A stretch of 64,000 nucleotides of DNA from Clostridium bornimense (GCF_018917145.1 NZ_JAHLOD010000003.1:1-64000); one strand, 5' to 3'; shown: positions 36,574 to 46,114, numbered from the stretch's first letter. Made by a program: numbers and translations. The notes: generated by a model not told the origin, from the letters alone.

Positions 36574-37923
36574 ATGACGGGAAAAGAAAATCTAGAAGTT
36601 GATTTAGGTAAAGAAAAAAGAGATTCATTTAAATCTAAAAGTGGTTTTATTATAGCATGTGTAGGTTCAGCTGTTGGAATGGGAAATATATGGATGTTTC
36701 CATATAGAGTTGGACAGTATGGGGGATCTGCTTTTTTAATTCCTTATTTTATATGTGTTGCTATTATTGGTTTTACAGGTGTTATTGGTGAAATGGCATT
36801 TGGAAGAGCAATGAAAACTGGACCAATAGGGGCTTTTGAAAAGGCAACAAAGTTAAGAAAAAAAAGTTTTGGCAAATATATTGGAATTATTCCAGTAATA
36901 GGAGCGTTAGGTATAGCTATTGGATATTCTGTAGTAGTGGGATGGTTTATAAAATTTTTGGTAGCGGCTATTACTGGAGATATTATGAGTGTTTCCAATA
37001 CTGGAGAGTACTTTGGAAACTTGGCTACTAACTTTGGGAGTATAGGATGGCATATACTTGGATTAATTATTACATTTATGATAATGATTTTAGGGGTATC
37101 AAAAGGTATTGAAAAGCTTAATAAAATATTAATGCCAGCATTTTTTATTTTATTTATAATATTGTTGATTAAAATCATGACACTTAATGGTGCTGGTGAA
37201 GGGTATAAATATTTCATTATTCCAAAGTGGAAGTTATTGTTGAATCCTAAGACATGGGTATATGCATTAGGACAATCATTTTTTTCTTTATCCTTAGCAG
37301 GATCTGGTACTATTGTGTATGGTAGTTACTTAAAAAAAGATGTTGACATAGTAGATAGTGCTAAAAATGTAGCAATTTTTGATACATTAGCAGCGATACT
37401 TGCTGCATTAGTAGTTATTCCAGCAGTATTTGCGTATAATATGGATCCTACAGCGGGACCACCATTAATGTTTATAACATTACCAAAAGTATTTCAAGAA
37501 ATGCCTATGGGTCAGCTTTTTTCAATAATATTTTTTATAGCTGTAATTTTTGCTGCTATTACATCATTAATGAATTTATTTGAAGTACCTATAGAAGCTT
37601 TACAAGAAAGATTTAAAATGTCAAGAAAAGTTGCAGTAATCATTGTTGCCTTAATTTCTTTTTTAATAGGAATATTTATTGAAAGTGGAGACAGCGTTGG
37701 AAAATGGATGGATATAGTTTCAATCTATATAATACCTTTAGGAGCTTTGCTAGCTGGAATTATGTTCTTTTGGATATGTCCTGATGATTTCGTTTATGAA
37801 GAAGTACAAGCAGGAAGAAGTAAGAGGATAGGTAAGTGGTTTAGACCTATGACTAAATACGGTTTTGTTGTTTTAACAATTATAGTATATATTTTAGGCA
37901 TATTTTATGGAGGAATAGGATAA
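36574..37923 (+). CDS. Sodium-dependent transporter, NSS/SNF family
   Basis: 449-residue, about 11-TM secondary transporter. The hallmark first helix GFIIACVGSAVGMGNIWMFPYR is present, broken at the substrate site as in LeuT-fold proteins, and so is GQSFFSLSLAGSGTIVYGSY (sodium/substrate site helix 6). Likely imports an amino acid or derivative; the substrate cannot be told. GGGGGG ribosome site. Monocistronic with its own terminator. Confidence 0.92.
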   Translation: MTGKENLEVDLGKEKRDSFKSKSGFIIACVGSAVGMGNIWMFPYRVGQYGGSAFLIPYFICVAIIGFTGVIGEMAFGRAMKTGPIGAFEKATKLRKKSFGKYIGIIPVIGALGIAIGYSVVVGWFIKFLVAAITGDIMSVSNTGEYFGNLATNFGSIGWHILGLIITFMIMILGVSKGIEKLNKILMPAFFILFIILLIKIMTLNGAGEGYKYFIIPKWKLLLNPKTWVYALGQSFFSLSLAGSGTIVYGSYLKKDVDIVDSAKNVAIFDTLAAILAALVVIPAVFAYNMDPTAGPPLMFITLPKVFQEMPMGQLFSIIFFIAVIFAAITSLMNLFEVPIEALQERFKMSRKVAVIIVALISFLIGIFIESGDSVGKWMDIVSIYIIPLGALLAGIMFFWICPDDFVYEEVQAGRSKRIGKWFRPMTKYGFVVLTIIVYILGIFYGGIG

Positions 37924-37932
37924 AAAATAATT

Positions 37933-37982
37933 AAAAGGGCTATTGTAATAACGATTAAATTTAGTAAACAATAGCCTTTTTC
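37933..37982 (+). terminator. Intrinsic terminator (TAACGA-loop variant)
   Basis: AAAAGGGCTATTGT / ACAATAGCCTTTTT with loop AATAACGATTAAATTTAGTA; 10 bp after the NSS stop. Confidence 0.9.
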
Positions 37983-38127
37983 AGTGTATTGTTAATTATA
38001 GATATAAGTTCTTATAATTTATTATAAAATATATTTTTTATTATATAAATAAATGAGAATTAGTTGCAATTAGTATAATAGATATTTACAATATAAAATA
38101 ACACTAATATATAAAGGAGAGACAGTT

Positions 38128-38886
38128 ATGAATCCGACGGCATTTACAATACTAGGATTAGAAATAAAATGGTACGGTATATTAATAGCTACTGGTATGT
38201 TATTGGGATTATTTGTAGCAAGTTATACATGTAAGATAAGAAAGGTAAACTATGATGATCTTTTGACAGCAGTATTAATTATATTGCCTATAAGTTTTAT
38301 AGGAGCTAGATTATATTATGTAATTTTCAATTATGAAAATTATCATAGCTTTATTGATGTTATAAATACACGAGAAGGTGGATTAGCTATTCATGGTGGA
38401 ATAATAACTGCTATAATTACTACACTTGTTTATTGTAAAATAAAAAAATTTAGATTTTTAGATTTTGCAGATGTAGCAGCGCCTTCAATAATATTAGCAC
38501 AAGCTTTAGGAAGATGGGGAAATTTTGTTAATGGAGAGGCTCATGGGGGACCAGTATCGGAAGAATTTATAAGCCATTTTCCTAAGTTTATAGCTGAGGG
38601 AATGAATATAAATGGTGTTTACTATCATCCTACATTTTTATATGAATCAATATGGAACATAGTGATTTTTGCTATACTTATTTATTTATTAATCAAGGTA
38701 AAAAGAGTAGGAGTAGTTTTCTTTACATATATAGGATTATACTCCTTAGGAAGAGTGTTTATTGAAGGGCTAAGAACAGATAGTTTAATGCTTGGACCAA
38801 TTAGAATGGCACAGTTAGTAAGTATTATTGGTGTTGTTGTATCAATTGTTTATTTAGTTTCAATAAAAAAGAAAGATAAAAATTAA
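38128..38886 (+). CDS. lgt: Prolipoprotein diacylglyceryl transferase
   Basis: 252-residue integral membrane enzyme that transfers diacylglycerol to the lipobox cysteine of prolipoproteins (such as MetQ at 56862). Signatures: the N-terminal [31 protein letters not shown] with the essential His, and the Lgt signature [16 protein letters not shown]. The late HPTFLYES and GLRTDSL are also conserved. Seven or so membrane segments. AGGAGAG ribosome site. Confidence 0.95.
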   Translation: MNPTAFTILGLEIKWYGILIATGMLLGLFVASYTCKIRKVNYDDLLTAVLIILPISFIGARLYYVIFNYENYHSFIDVINTREGGLAIHGGIITAIITTLVYCKIKKFRFLDFADVAAPSIILAQALGRWGNFVNGEAHGGPVSEEFISHFPKFIAEGMNINGVYYHPTFLYESIWNIVIFAILIYLLIKVKRVGVVFFTYIGLYSLGRVFIEGLRTDSLMLGPIRMAQLVSIIGVVVSIVYLVSIKKKDKN

Positions 38887-38888
38887 TA

Positions 38889-38930
38889 AAGGACTGTGGC
38901 ATAAAGCTTTTTAGTATGTCACAGTCCTCT
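38889..38930 (+). terminator. Intrinsic terminator after lgt
   Basis: GGACTGTGGCATA / TATGTCACAGTCC, directly after the lgt stop; a diverged relative of the GTGTGGCAG family. It also lies upstream of the convergent reductase end. Confidence 0.75.
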
Positions 38931-38980
38931 ATATTTTATATAATGTAGAATTATTATGATCTAAGTTGTAATTTAAACTA

Positions 38981-40645
38981 TTATTTGATTAATGAAATTA
39001 TTTCATCTATTTTTTTAGCTCCAAAGTGAATTTCTTTATCATTTACAATAATTGCTGGTACACTCATTACTTTGAATTTAGTTTTTATATCTCCAAATTC
39101 AGATAAGTCAATCATTTCAGCCTCCACATTTTGGTTTTCTATAGCAATCCTTTGAGATGCTACAACTACATCCGGGCAGAAATGACAAGCAAGAGATACA
39201 GCAACTTTTATGTTAGTTGGTTTATCGATATTTTTTATAGCTTCTAATGTTGAGTTTTCTATAGGTTGACCAGCACTTCCTAAGTTGTAAATAGAAAGTA
39301 CAAATGAATTTAATTCATGACCACCAGGAACTCCATGGAATTTAACACCACTATAGTTTCCTTCAGAATCTAAGAATGCAACTACTGGAAATTTATCAGC
39401 ATTTATTTTATTTTCAATAGTTATGTTTGCACCTTTTTTATAGATTTCAGTTTTTATTTTATCGCTAAGATTAGAAATATCTAATATTAAATCACGAAGT
39501 TCTATAGATTTAGGTAAAGATTCATCAACGATAGAAACTAATGTAACAGGTTTTGTTAATCTAGAGAAAACACCTTTAAGTTGATTACGTAATCCATCGT
39601 TTAATAATTTACTTTGCCCACCTATAACTTCATTTGTAGTAGAAGTGGTTGTATCTTTTGATACTTTTTCTTGTGTAGGTTCAAAGTCATCTTTTATTCC
39701 TAATCTTTCTTTTTCTTCAGAAATATATTTCTCAGCACACGTTGCAGCAATAGCACCATCAGCAACGGCGGTTACAACTTGTCTAAGAACTTTAGGTCTT
39801 AAGTCACCAGCAGCATATACTCCAGGAATATTAGTTTCCATATTTTCGTTAGTGATTATATATCCAAGGTTATCCATATCTATAGAGTCTTTAAATAGTG
39901 AAGTTTGTGGTTGATATCCTACAAATATAAATATACCAAATGTTCCATCTTCCTTAGAAGCTGTATATTCAAAAGTTTCTTTTGTAATATTATTTATAAA
40001 TTTACAATGATTCAAAATACCGTCACCAGAAGCTTCAACTATTTCAGTATTAAATTTGACTTCAATTTTAGGATGTGCTAATACTTTATCGGCAATAGAT
40101 TTTGCACAAGTAAATTCTGGTTCTCTAGCAATAACAGTAACTTTTTTAGCAAATCTAGTAAGGAATATAGCTTCTTCAGCAGCTGCAAATCCTGCACCTA
40201 CTACAAAAACATCTAGATTTTTGAAAAATTCTCCATCGCAAGTAGCACAATATGCGATTCCACGTCCAGAAAACTCCTTTTCGCCAGGGAATCCAAGTTT
40301 TCTTGGGGAAGCTCCAGTAGCAATTATAATAGCTCTTGATTTTAATTCACCTTTATTAGTATATAACGTTTTAACTTCACTATTAAAATTTACAGAAGTT
40401 ACTTCAGCATCTTGAAATTTAACTCCAAAGTTACTAGCCTGAGTTTTCATATCTTCCATTAATCCACTACCACTATGATGAATAACACCAGGATAGTTTA
40501 CTATTTCTGAAGTAGTTTTTATTTGTCCACCTATAGTTTCTTTTTCTAAAACTAATGTATTTAACTTTGCACGTCCAGCATATATAGCTGAAGATATTCC
40601 AGCAGGTCCCGCACCTATTATAATCAAGTCATAAATTGTATTCAT
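38981..40645 (-). CDS. Permuted AhpF-type peroxiredoxin reductase (TrxB-like flavoprotein plus C-terminal redox domain)
   Basis: 554 residues in the reverse order of classical AhpF. N-terminal thioredoxin-reductase-like part (1-315): FAD motif GAGPAG (11-16), redox pair Cys133/Cys136 (YCATCDGEF), NAD(P)H motif VGAGFAAAEEA (149-159), and GVYAAGD. After a Thr/Ser-rich linker (325-345) comes a twin thioredoxin-fold domain (350-554) with Cys487/Cys490 in ACHFCPDV, the equivalent of the AhpF N-terminal CHNC site. Likely role: NAD(P)H-driven reduction of AhpC, encoded upstream at 40804-41367. GGAGG ribosome site; PerR-like box in the promoter region. Confidence 0.87.
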   Translation of the reverse strand: MNTIYDLIIIGAGPAGISSAIYAGRAKLNTLVLEKETIGGQIKTTSEIVNYPGVIHHSGSGLMEDMKTQASNFGVKFQDAEVTSVNFNSEVKTLYTNKGELKSRAIIIATGASPRKLGFPGEKEFSGRGIAYCATCDGEFFKNLDVFVVGAGFAAAEEAIFLTRFAKKVTVIAREPEFTCAKSIADKVLAHPKIEVKFNTEIVEASGDGILNHCKFINNITKETFEYTASKEDGTFGIFIFVGYQPQTSLFKDSIDMDNLGYIITNENMETNIPGVYAAGDLRPKVLRQVVTAVADGAIAATCAEKYISEEKERLGIKDDFEPTQEKVSKDTTTSTTNEVIGGQSKLLNDGLRNQLKGVFSRLTKPVTLVSIVDESLPKSIELRDLILDISNLSDKIKTEIYKKGANITIENKINADKFPVVAFLDSEGNYSGVKFHGVPGGHELNSFVLSIYNLGSAGQPIENSTLEAIKNIDKPTNIKVAVSLACHFCPDVVVASQRIAIENQNVEAEMIDLSEFGDIKTKFKVMSVPAIIVNDKEIHFGAKKIDEIISLIK

Positions 40646-40719
40646 ATATACCTCCTTAAAAGTTTTTAAATTAAAAATATACAGTTGACATGTTATGATA
40701 TCAATTCTATATTTCTAAT

Positions 40720-40734
40720 TTATAATTAGTATAA
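40720..40734 (-). promoter_or_regulatory. PerR-type box upstream of the AhpF-like gene
   Basis: TTATAATTAGTATAA matches the Per box TTATAATnATTATAA at all but one defined position. It lies 75 bp before the reductase start, in the gap after ahpC. Confidence 0.65.
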
Positions 40735-40735
40735 T

Positions 40736-40769
40736 GGGGTATTGCAAAATAAGATTTATGCAATACCCC
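40736..40769 (-). terminator. Hairpin between ahpC and the reductase
   Basis: GGGGTATTGCA / TGCAATACCCC, 35 bp after the ahpC stop. No long T run follows on the ahpC strand, so termination may be partial. Confidence 0.5.
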
Positions 40770-40803
40770 TATATATAAAACATTTATAAAGGGATTTTAA
40801 ATA

Positions 40804-41367
40804 TTATAGTTTACCAACTAAATCTAATCCTGGAGTTAAAGTTTCAGCTCCTGGAGTCCATTTTGCTGGGCAAACTTGATCGCCATGAGCAGCTACAAAT
40901 TGAGCAGCTTGAACTTTTCTTAATAATTCTTCAGCATTTCTTCCAATTCCTAAATCATGAACTTCGTAAGCTTTTATTTCACCTTCTGGATTTACAATGA
41001 AAGTTCCTCTTAGAGCTAAACCTTCTTCTTCAATCATAACACCAAAATCTCTAGCTAATGTTCCTGTTGGATCACCAAGCATTGGGTATTTAATTTTTGC
41101 AATTGTTTCTGAAGCATCAGCCCATGCTTTGTGAACAAAGTGAGTGTCTGTTGATACTGAGTAAACTTCACATCCGATTTCTTTAAACTTTTCATAGTTA
41201 TCTGCAAGATCTCCTAATTCTGTTGGGCAAACAAAAGTAAAGTCTGCTGGATAGAAAAAGAATACTGACCATTGACCTTTAGTTGAATCTAAAGAAATTT
41301 CTTTGAAATCTCCATTGTGATAAGCTTGAACTTTGAAATCTGATACTTTTTTATTTATTAATGACAT
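40804..41367 (-). CDS. ahpC: Peroxiredoxin AhpC
   Basis: 187-residue typical 2-Cys peroxiredoxin that reduces hydrogen peroxide and organic peroxides. Peroxidatic Cys47 in FYPADFTFVCPTEL and resolving Cys166 in DQVCPAKWTPG; the usual length and the DTHFVHKAW motif are present. It is reduced by the AhpF-type protein encoded next. AGGAGG ribosome site. Two PerR-like half-perfect boxes lie just upstream at 41400-41441. Confidence 0.95.
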   Translation of the reverse strand: MSLINKKVSDFKVQAYHNGDFKEISLDSTKGQWSVFFFYPADFTFVCPTELGDLADNYEKFKEIGCEVYSVSTDTHFVHKAWADASETIAKIKYPMLGDPTGTLARDFGVMIEEEGLALRGTFIVNPEGEIKAYEVHDLGIGRNAEELLRKVQAAQFVAAHGDQVCPAKWTPGAETLTPGLDLVGKL

Positions 41368-41399
41368 AAAATCATCCTCCTAAACTCTATTCTTAATTA

Positions 41400-41441
41400 A
41401 TAATAATTATCTTTTAATGATTACTATTTAATAATAATTAT
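41400..41441 (-). promoter_or_regulatory. Two PerR-like boxes upstream of ahpC
   Basis: The 11-mer ATAATAATTAT, which is the inner core of the Per box, occurs at 41400-41410 and 41431-41441, 31 bp apart (three helical turns). The outer positions match partly. The region is very A/T rich, so chance is possible; the repeated spacing and the neighbouring gene favour a real site. Confidence 0.5.
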
Positions 41442-41637
41442 TAATTAATAAAAAGTCAATACTAAATATATATTTATTTTTAAATAGTTTAACTTTTTTT
41501 ATTAGAAAGTATGTAGGTTAACAAAAATAATTGAACATTAAGGAATAATCGCAAAATGTAGAAAAATTACTTTATTTAGGATAAAATGGTATAAGAAATG
41601 TGTGAAGATATTTGATTTTAGTAAATGGAGGACTAAT

Positions 41638-42258
41638 ATGTTTAAAAGCAAAAAGGAAGAGTATATTTTAGCAATAGGAAAAAATAACTTTTATGTTAAC
41701 TATCCTGATGGAGAAGAGGATACTATATTTGTGAAAAACATAAAATTAAATCCTAACGTACCTTTTTTTCATTATTTATTTGATACTTATGCACTAATAA
41801 AAGAGATAAATATTAATAAGAAACTATTTAATAAAAATATTTTTTATACATTAATACAGGATGACACTAGCAAAGCTGATATGAAAATATTAAGTGAATA
41901 TCTTAAAAATATTGGAGTGCAAGAAATAGCATGGGTTCCTCAAAATATTATGATGAGTAGTGATGAAATGGAGCAATATATATCTATTTCCAAAACTATA
42001 AGATGTTTTATTGTTTCATATATAAATGTAGAAAATGATATTAGAGGTTGTAAAAAGAAAGTTTTCTTGGATAAAGATGTGACAATAGATACAGTTGAAG
42101 AAGTAGTTAATGATATTAGGATTGAATTTGGTAAAGATATTAATGTGTATATAAATAATATAGATAATGATATGGATGAGTTTAAAAATATAGGTACACT
42201 TATCAGTAAAAATGAAATTTTAGATAATACCAGAAAGTTTTTCAGTTATGGAAAATAG
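41638..42258 (+). CDS. Hypothetical protein, paralogous to the next fragment
   Basis: 206-residue soluble protein of unknown function (start MFKSKKEEYILAIG; GGAGGA ribosome site at 41627). The C-terminal part VYINNIDNDMDEFKNIG ... NTRKFF is shared with the broken copy that follows. The alternation of beta and alpha segments suggests a compact domain, perhaps pilus-assembly/actin-like in its first third, but this is only an impression. No membrane segment. Confidence 0.6.
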   Translation: MFKSKKEEYILAIGKNNFYVNYPDGEEDTIFVKNIKLNPNVPFFHYLFDTYALIKEININKKLFNKNIFYTLIQDDTSKADMKILSEYLKNIGVQEIAWVPQNIMMSSDEMEQYISISKTIRCFIVSYINVENDIRGCKKKVFLDKDVTIDTVEEVVNDIRIEFGKDINVYINNIDNDMDEFKNIGTLISKNEILDNTRKFFSYGK

Positions 42259-42282
42259 ATTGGGGGGATAATTATAGCGTAA

Positions 42283-42693
42283 AATAGTCTGTTTTGTTTA
42301 TTAGAAGATGATGCTAATCATATAGATAAAGTAATCTTAGAGGATTATTGTAGGGAATATTTGAATACAAGTAAAGTATCTTTTATTGAACAATCTGTAG
42401 TATTAAATATGGAACATAATAAGTCCGTTACAGTTTCTAAAACAAAAAGATCTATTGTAGTAGCTTATATTGAAAATAATTCTGTTATAAAAAAGAATTT
42501 ATTAGATATAAAAGTAGAAATAGCTGAAGTAGAAGAAATAATTAAGGATTACATGTATACTAATAGATTTGAGAGTATACCATTATATATAAATAATATT
42601 AATGACGATATGAGTGAATTTAGCTTCATGGGAACATTAGTTGGAAAAGAAGTTATATTTGAAAATACAAGAAGATATATTGAGAAGAAATAA
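42283..42693 (+). pseudogene. Truncated paralogue of the preceding gene
   Basis: An open frame from 42283 without a usable start or ribosome site reads NSLFCLLEDDANHID, matching NIFYTLIQDDTSKAD inside the preceding protein, and ends with LYINNINDDMSEFSFMG ... NTRRYIEKK like its end. About 70 N-terminal codons are missing. A GGGGGG run at 42262 looks like the former ribosome site. A TTG at 42361 could still allow a 110-residue product. Confidence 0.6.
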
Positions 42694-42736
42694 GTATAAA
42701 AGTACAAGATATATAGGATATAGCAAAAATCATTTT

Positions 42737-42790
42737 TGGAGGTGCCGCATTAACAAATGAAAAGTTGTTAGAGCGATACATCCTTTTATT
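42737..42790 (+). terminator. Intrinsic terminator (GCGATA family)
   Basis: GGAGGTGCCGCATTAACAA / TTGTTAGAGCGATACATCC with TTTTATTA; the usual ATGAAAAG loop, a few stem mismatches. Confidence 0.85.
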
Positions 42791-42791
42791 A

Positions 42792-42972
42792 TGACAAAAG
42801 GCACAAGTAAGGTTAATTCACAATTCAGTCAATTCAAGCAATTCATATTTTCAGTGCAAGCAGTGCACTGATATACACCTGTGCCTTGTGCCCTCGTACT
42901 TGTGCCATAGACTTCTATTTTGCTGAAAAAACTGCCGCACTTTGATATGATTACTTTGTGCGACAGCGTCAT
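42792..42972. repeat. Composite intergenic repeat plus GCCGCAC hairpin
   Basis: GGCACAAGTAAGG, GCAGTGCACTGATATACACC, TGTGCCTTGTGCCCTCGTACT, CTTCTATTTTGCTGAAAAAA, then hairpin ACTGCCGCAC ... GTGCGACAG (42930-42966). Same block order as at 48125-48400. Confidence 0.75.
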
Positions 42973-43002
42973 GAAAATGCATTGACTATGAACTATTTTA
43001 AT

Positions 43003-43836
43003 TTATTTAACTAAGTAAGTTCCTTCAGAATCTTGAGTAATAAGTCTTTGCTTCATTAAACCACCTAAAGCTTTTTTAAAGTAATTTTTTGAACAATTAA
43101 AAACTTCTTTTATTTCTTCTGGTGAACTAGCATCGCAGAAAGGAATAAATCCGTTATTTTCTTTAAGGAGATTTAAAATCTTATCTTCAATAAGTAATCT
43201 CTCATCTTTTAATGAATGAACTCTTGTTGTTAATGAAAGCGTACCATCTTCATAGATCTTTTTAACTCTAACAGTAAGTTTTTGACCGTGATGAAGAGTA
43301 TCAAAATATTCATTATGAACTAATATACCTTTATATAATCCTTTTACTGCTACATAAGCAGAATTAACAGAAGAGAATCCGTAAACATAACCAGGAACTA
43401 TATCTCCAACAGCTATATCAGTTGCAAATTTGATAAAATCATCTACTTTAGGGGTAGCAGCAAGTCTACCTGTCTTATCAACATAAAGGCTAAAAAGATA
43501 TGATCCACCTTTTACTAATTTAAAAGTTTGTTGTTTAAAAGGAACTAATACATCTCTTTCTAGACCGATACTTACAAATGCTCCGAACTTTGTTATATCA
43601 GTAACTTTAAGATAGCCTATATTACCAACAGTTAATAGTGGCTCTTTTAATGTAGCGATAATTCTATCAGATGAATCTCTATATATAAATGCATCTACAT
43701 TGTCACCTACAGCAATTTTTTTGTTATTTAATGATTTTTTAGGTAATAGAACATCATTGCCATCAGAGTCAGTAAGGTAATAACCAAACTCTACTTTTCT
43801 ATCAACCTTTAAATTATTGAATTTTCCTAAGTTCAA
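43003..43836 (-). CDS. cvfB: S1-domain RNA-binding protein, CvfB family
   Basis: 277 residues: S1-like repeats (about 1-65, GYYLTDSDGNDVLLPKK; 70-130, GYLKVTDITKFGAFVSIGLERDVLVP; 140-215, GYVYGFSSVNSAYVAVKG) followed by a C-terminal winged helix (about 220-277). This is the CvfB layout; in Staphylococcus CvfB binds RNA and affects virulence gene expression. GGAGGTG ribosome site. Monocistronic; its end lies just after the composite repeat. Confidence 0.9.
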   Translation of the reverse strand: MNLGKFNNLKVDRKVEFGYYLTDSDGNDVLLPKKSLNNKKIAVGDNVDAFIYRDSSDRIIATLKEPLLTVGNIGYLKVTDITKFGAFVSIGLERDVLVPFKQQTFKLVKGGSYLFSLYVDKTGRLAATPKVDDFIKFATDIAVGDIVPGYVYGFSSVNSAYVAVKGLYKGILVHNEYFDTLHHGQKLTVRVKKIYEDGTLSLTTRVHSLKDERLLIEDKILNLLKENNGFIPFCDASSPEEIKEVFNCSKNYFKKALGGLMKQRLITQDSEGTYLVK

Positions 43837-43953
43837 TATTCACACCTCCTAGTGTTGTAAATTATATTTTAACATAAAGTATATAGTAATAGCAAAATTA
43901 ATATTAACAACATATATTAATAGAAATCGATTAATTTAAAATGGAGGTTTTTT

Positions 43954-44325
43954 ATGATAAATTCAGCAGCTTCCATCATTCTTTTTCTATTATGGATCAT
44001 ATATTTAGCTTTATTAGCATACACTATATATAAGGTATATTCGTTAAAAAATAAAAGCAGTTATTCGAATAAGTTGGTAAAAGAGGTAATAATTACAGCT
44101 GGTTTACAGATATTTATATTTATTTTATGGATATTATTTTATTATTTTATTACTAATTTAGCCATGGTTTTTTTGTTGACTATTATAGATATGATACTTG
44201 TATTAAATATGATACTTACAGTAGCTAAGTTAGATTATGATCCGTTAAATAGTTATATACCATATTTATATTCTTTTTCTATTATATCTATAATTGTGTA
44301 TTGGTTATGGATTATGAATTTATAG
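43954..44325 (+). CDS. Small four-helix membrane protein, unknown
   Basis: 123 residues with four hydrophobic segments (about 5-25, 42-66, 70-90, 103-121) and a short positively charged loop after the first. No family recognised. The ATG at 43954 follows GGAGG. A strong terminator follows, so it is transcribed separately from tspO. Confidence 0.6.
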   Translation: MINSAASIILFLLWIIYLALLAYTIYKVYSLKNKSSYSNKLVKEVIITAGLQIFIFILWILFYYFITNLAMVFLLTIIDMILVLNMILTVAKLDYDPLNSYIPYLYSFSIISIIVYWLWIMNL

Positions 44326-44331
44326 TATAAA

Positions 44332-44375
44332 GTATTACCAATAGTTATATCATTAATTATTGGTAATATTTTTTT
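44332..44375 (+). terminator. Intrinsic terminator
   Basis: TATTACCAATA / TATTGGTAATA followed by seven T, directly after the preceding gene. Confidence 0.88.
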
Positions 44376-44423
44376 CTCTAAATCATAGACTTATATAAAG
44401 TAATAATAAAGTAGGGGGATAAT

Positions 44424-44924
44424 GTGGAACTTGTATCATTTAAAGGAGAGTATGACTTTATTTTATTAATAGCTATTGTTTTAGCTATGGTAATTATGTC
44501 TGTAGTAGTATCATTATTTAATCCAAATACAAAAGAAGAATATTATAGTTTTAATAGACCTAAATTTGCACCACCAGCTATTTTGTTTAAAATTATATGG
44601 ATAATACTATACATACTTATGGCATGGTCATTTTATAGAATTATTTTAATTACTAATACTGGAGAAAATACTGTAATACAATTAACGTTATTTATATCAC
44701 AATTAATAATAAATTATTTATGGTCTTTTATATTTTTTAAATTCAGAAAAAGGAAACTTGCATTATTTAGCATCGTTATATTAATATTATTAGTAATAGC
44801 ATTGATAGTTTCATTGTTTAAAGTGGACATATTGGCGGCTATTTTATTAATACCATATTTGATATGGTTATTATTTGCGTTTGTATTACTAGTAGATATA
44901 ATTAAAAAAATAAAGAAAGATTAG
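44424..44924 (+). CDS. tspO: TspO/MBR family protein
   Basis: 166-residue five-helix membrane protein. The loop FNRPKFAPPAILFKIIWIILYI and the following MAWSFYRI match the TspO signature (KPxWxPP, W..LY..M). Other helices carry the expected LNYLW-like INYLWSFIFF. TspO proteins bind porphyrins and related ligands and are linked to tetrapyrrole or oxidative-stress control. The GTG start at 44424 is close to a GGGGG ribosome site. Confidence 0.85.
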   Translation: MELVSFKGEYDFILLIAIVLAMVIMSVVVSLFNPNTKEEYYSFNRPKFAPPAILFKIIWIILYILMAWSFYRIILITNTGENTVIQLTLFISQLIINYLWSFIFFKFRKRKLALFSIVILILLVIALIVSLFKVDILAAILLIPYLIWLLFAFVLLVDIIKKIKKD

Positions 44925-44950
44925 TAAATGTTAAGAAACAAGGTGATAAG

Positions 44951-46114
44951 GTGATTTTATTAAAGAATGGCGAGATTCATACAGTAACTAATGGAATCTT
45001 CTACGGTGACATACTTATTGAAAATGGTAAGATAAGAGAAATTGGAGTTAATATAAATATAGATGGATGTGAAACTATTGAGTTAAATGGTGCATATGTG
45101 TCTCCAGGATTTATAGAATCTCATTGTCATGTAGGATTACATGGTCAAGATGTAGGAGCTGGTGAAGGGGTAGATATTAATGAAAGTACAGATCCTATTA
45201 CAGCGTCACTTAGAGCTATAGATGGTATAAATCCTTTTGATAGTGGATTTCAAGATGCTAGAGAAGCAGGGGTAACTACTGTTCTTACAGGACCAGGATC
45301 AGCTAATGTAATTGGAGGGACTTTTGCAGCAATAAAGACTAAAGGAACAGTAGTTGATAAAATGGTGATAAAGGAAGCAGCAGCACTAAAGGCAGCTTTT
45401 GGAGATAATCCAAGGAGAATTTATAAGAGTAAGAATAAGATGCCATCAACTAGGATGGGAGTCGCTGCAATCTTAAGGGAAAATCTTTATAAAGCAGAAA
45501 GCTATAATCATAAAGTTAATATTTTAAAATCAAAAGGTGAGTATTATGAAAGAAACTTAAAATTAGAAACTTTAGGGAAGGTTTTAAATAGGGAACTTCC
45601 ATTAAAATGTCATTGTCATAGAGCCGATGATATAGCTACTGCAATAAGAATAAAAAATGAGTTTAATATAGATATAACTTTAGATCATTGTACTGAGGGA
45701 CATCTTATTAAAGAATATATAAAAGAAAATAAAGTACCTGTTATCGTTGGACCAATACTTTCATCTAGAGGAAAACAAGAACTTAAGAATAAAAATATAA
45801 GTGCTATTAAGGAATTATTTGATGAAGGATTAGAAATTTCTTTAACAACAGATTATCCTGTAATGCCTTTTGTAGGTTTACTTAACACTGCTATTGAAGC
45901 TTGTAAAAGTGGAGTAGATGAAGAAGATGCGTTAAGTATGATTACAATAAATGCAGCGAAAATTATAGGAATTGACAATAAAGTTGGTAGTATTGAAGTT
46001 GGAAAAGATAGTGATTTGGTAATCTTTGATAATAATCCATTTAAATATGTTAGCAAAATTTTGTATACCATAATAGATGGTAAAATAGTTTATAATAACC
46101 TTGACAATAATTAA
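44951..46114 (+). CDS. Metal-dependent amidohydrolase
   Basis: 387 residues of the imidazolonepropionase/dihydroorotase-like amidohydrolase group. Motifs: ESHCHVGLHG (first metal site), LKCHCHRADD and ITLDHCTEGH (second metal site), SLTTDYPVMPF (Asp ligand), and the flanking composite domain ending SDLVIFDNNPF. Substrate not predictable. GTG start at 44951 after AAGGTG. The promoter of the argS leader overlaps its stop. Confidence 0.85.
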   Translation: MILLKNGEIHTVTNGIFYGDILIENGKIREIGVNINIDGCETIELNGAYVSPGFIESHCHVGLHGQDVGAGEGVDINESTDPITASLRAIDGINPFDSGFQDAREAGVTTVLTGPGSANVIGGTFAAIKTKGTVVDKMVIKEAAALKAAFGDNPRRIYKSKNKMPSTRMGVAAILRENLYKAESYNHKVNILKSKGEYYERNLKLETLGKVLNRELPLKCHCHRADDIATAIRIKNEFNIDITLDHCTEGHLIKEYIKENKVPVIVGPILSSRGKQELKNKNISAIKELFDEGLEISLTTDYPVMPFVGLLNTAIEACKSGVDEEDALSMITINAAKIIGIDNKVGSIEVGKDSDLVIFDNNPFKYVSKILYTIIDGKIVYNNLDNN

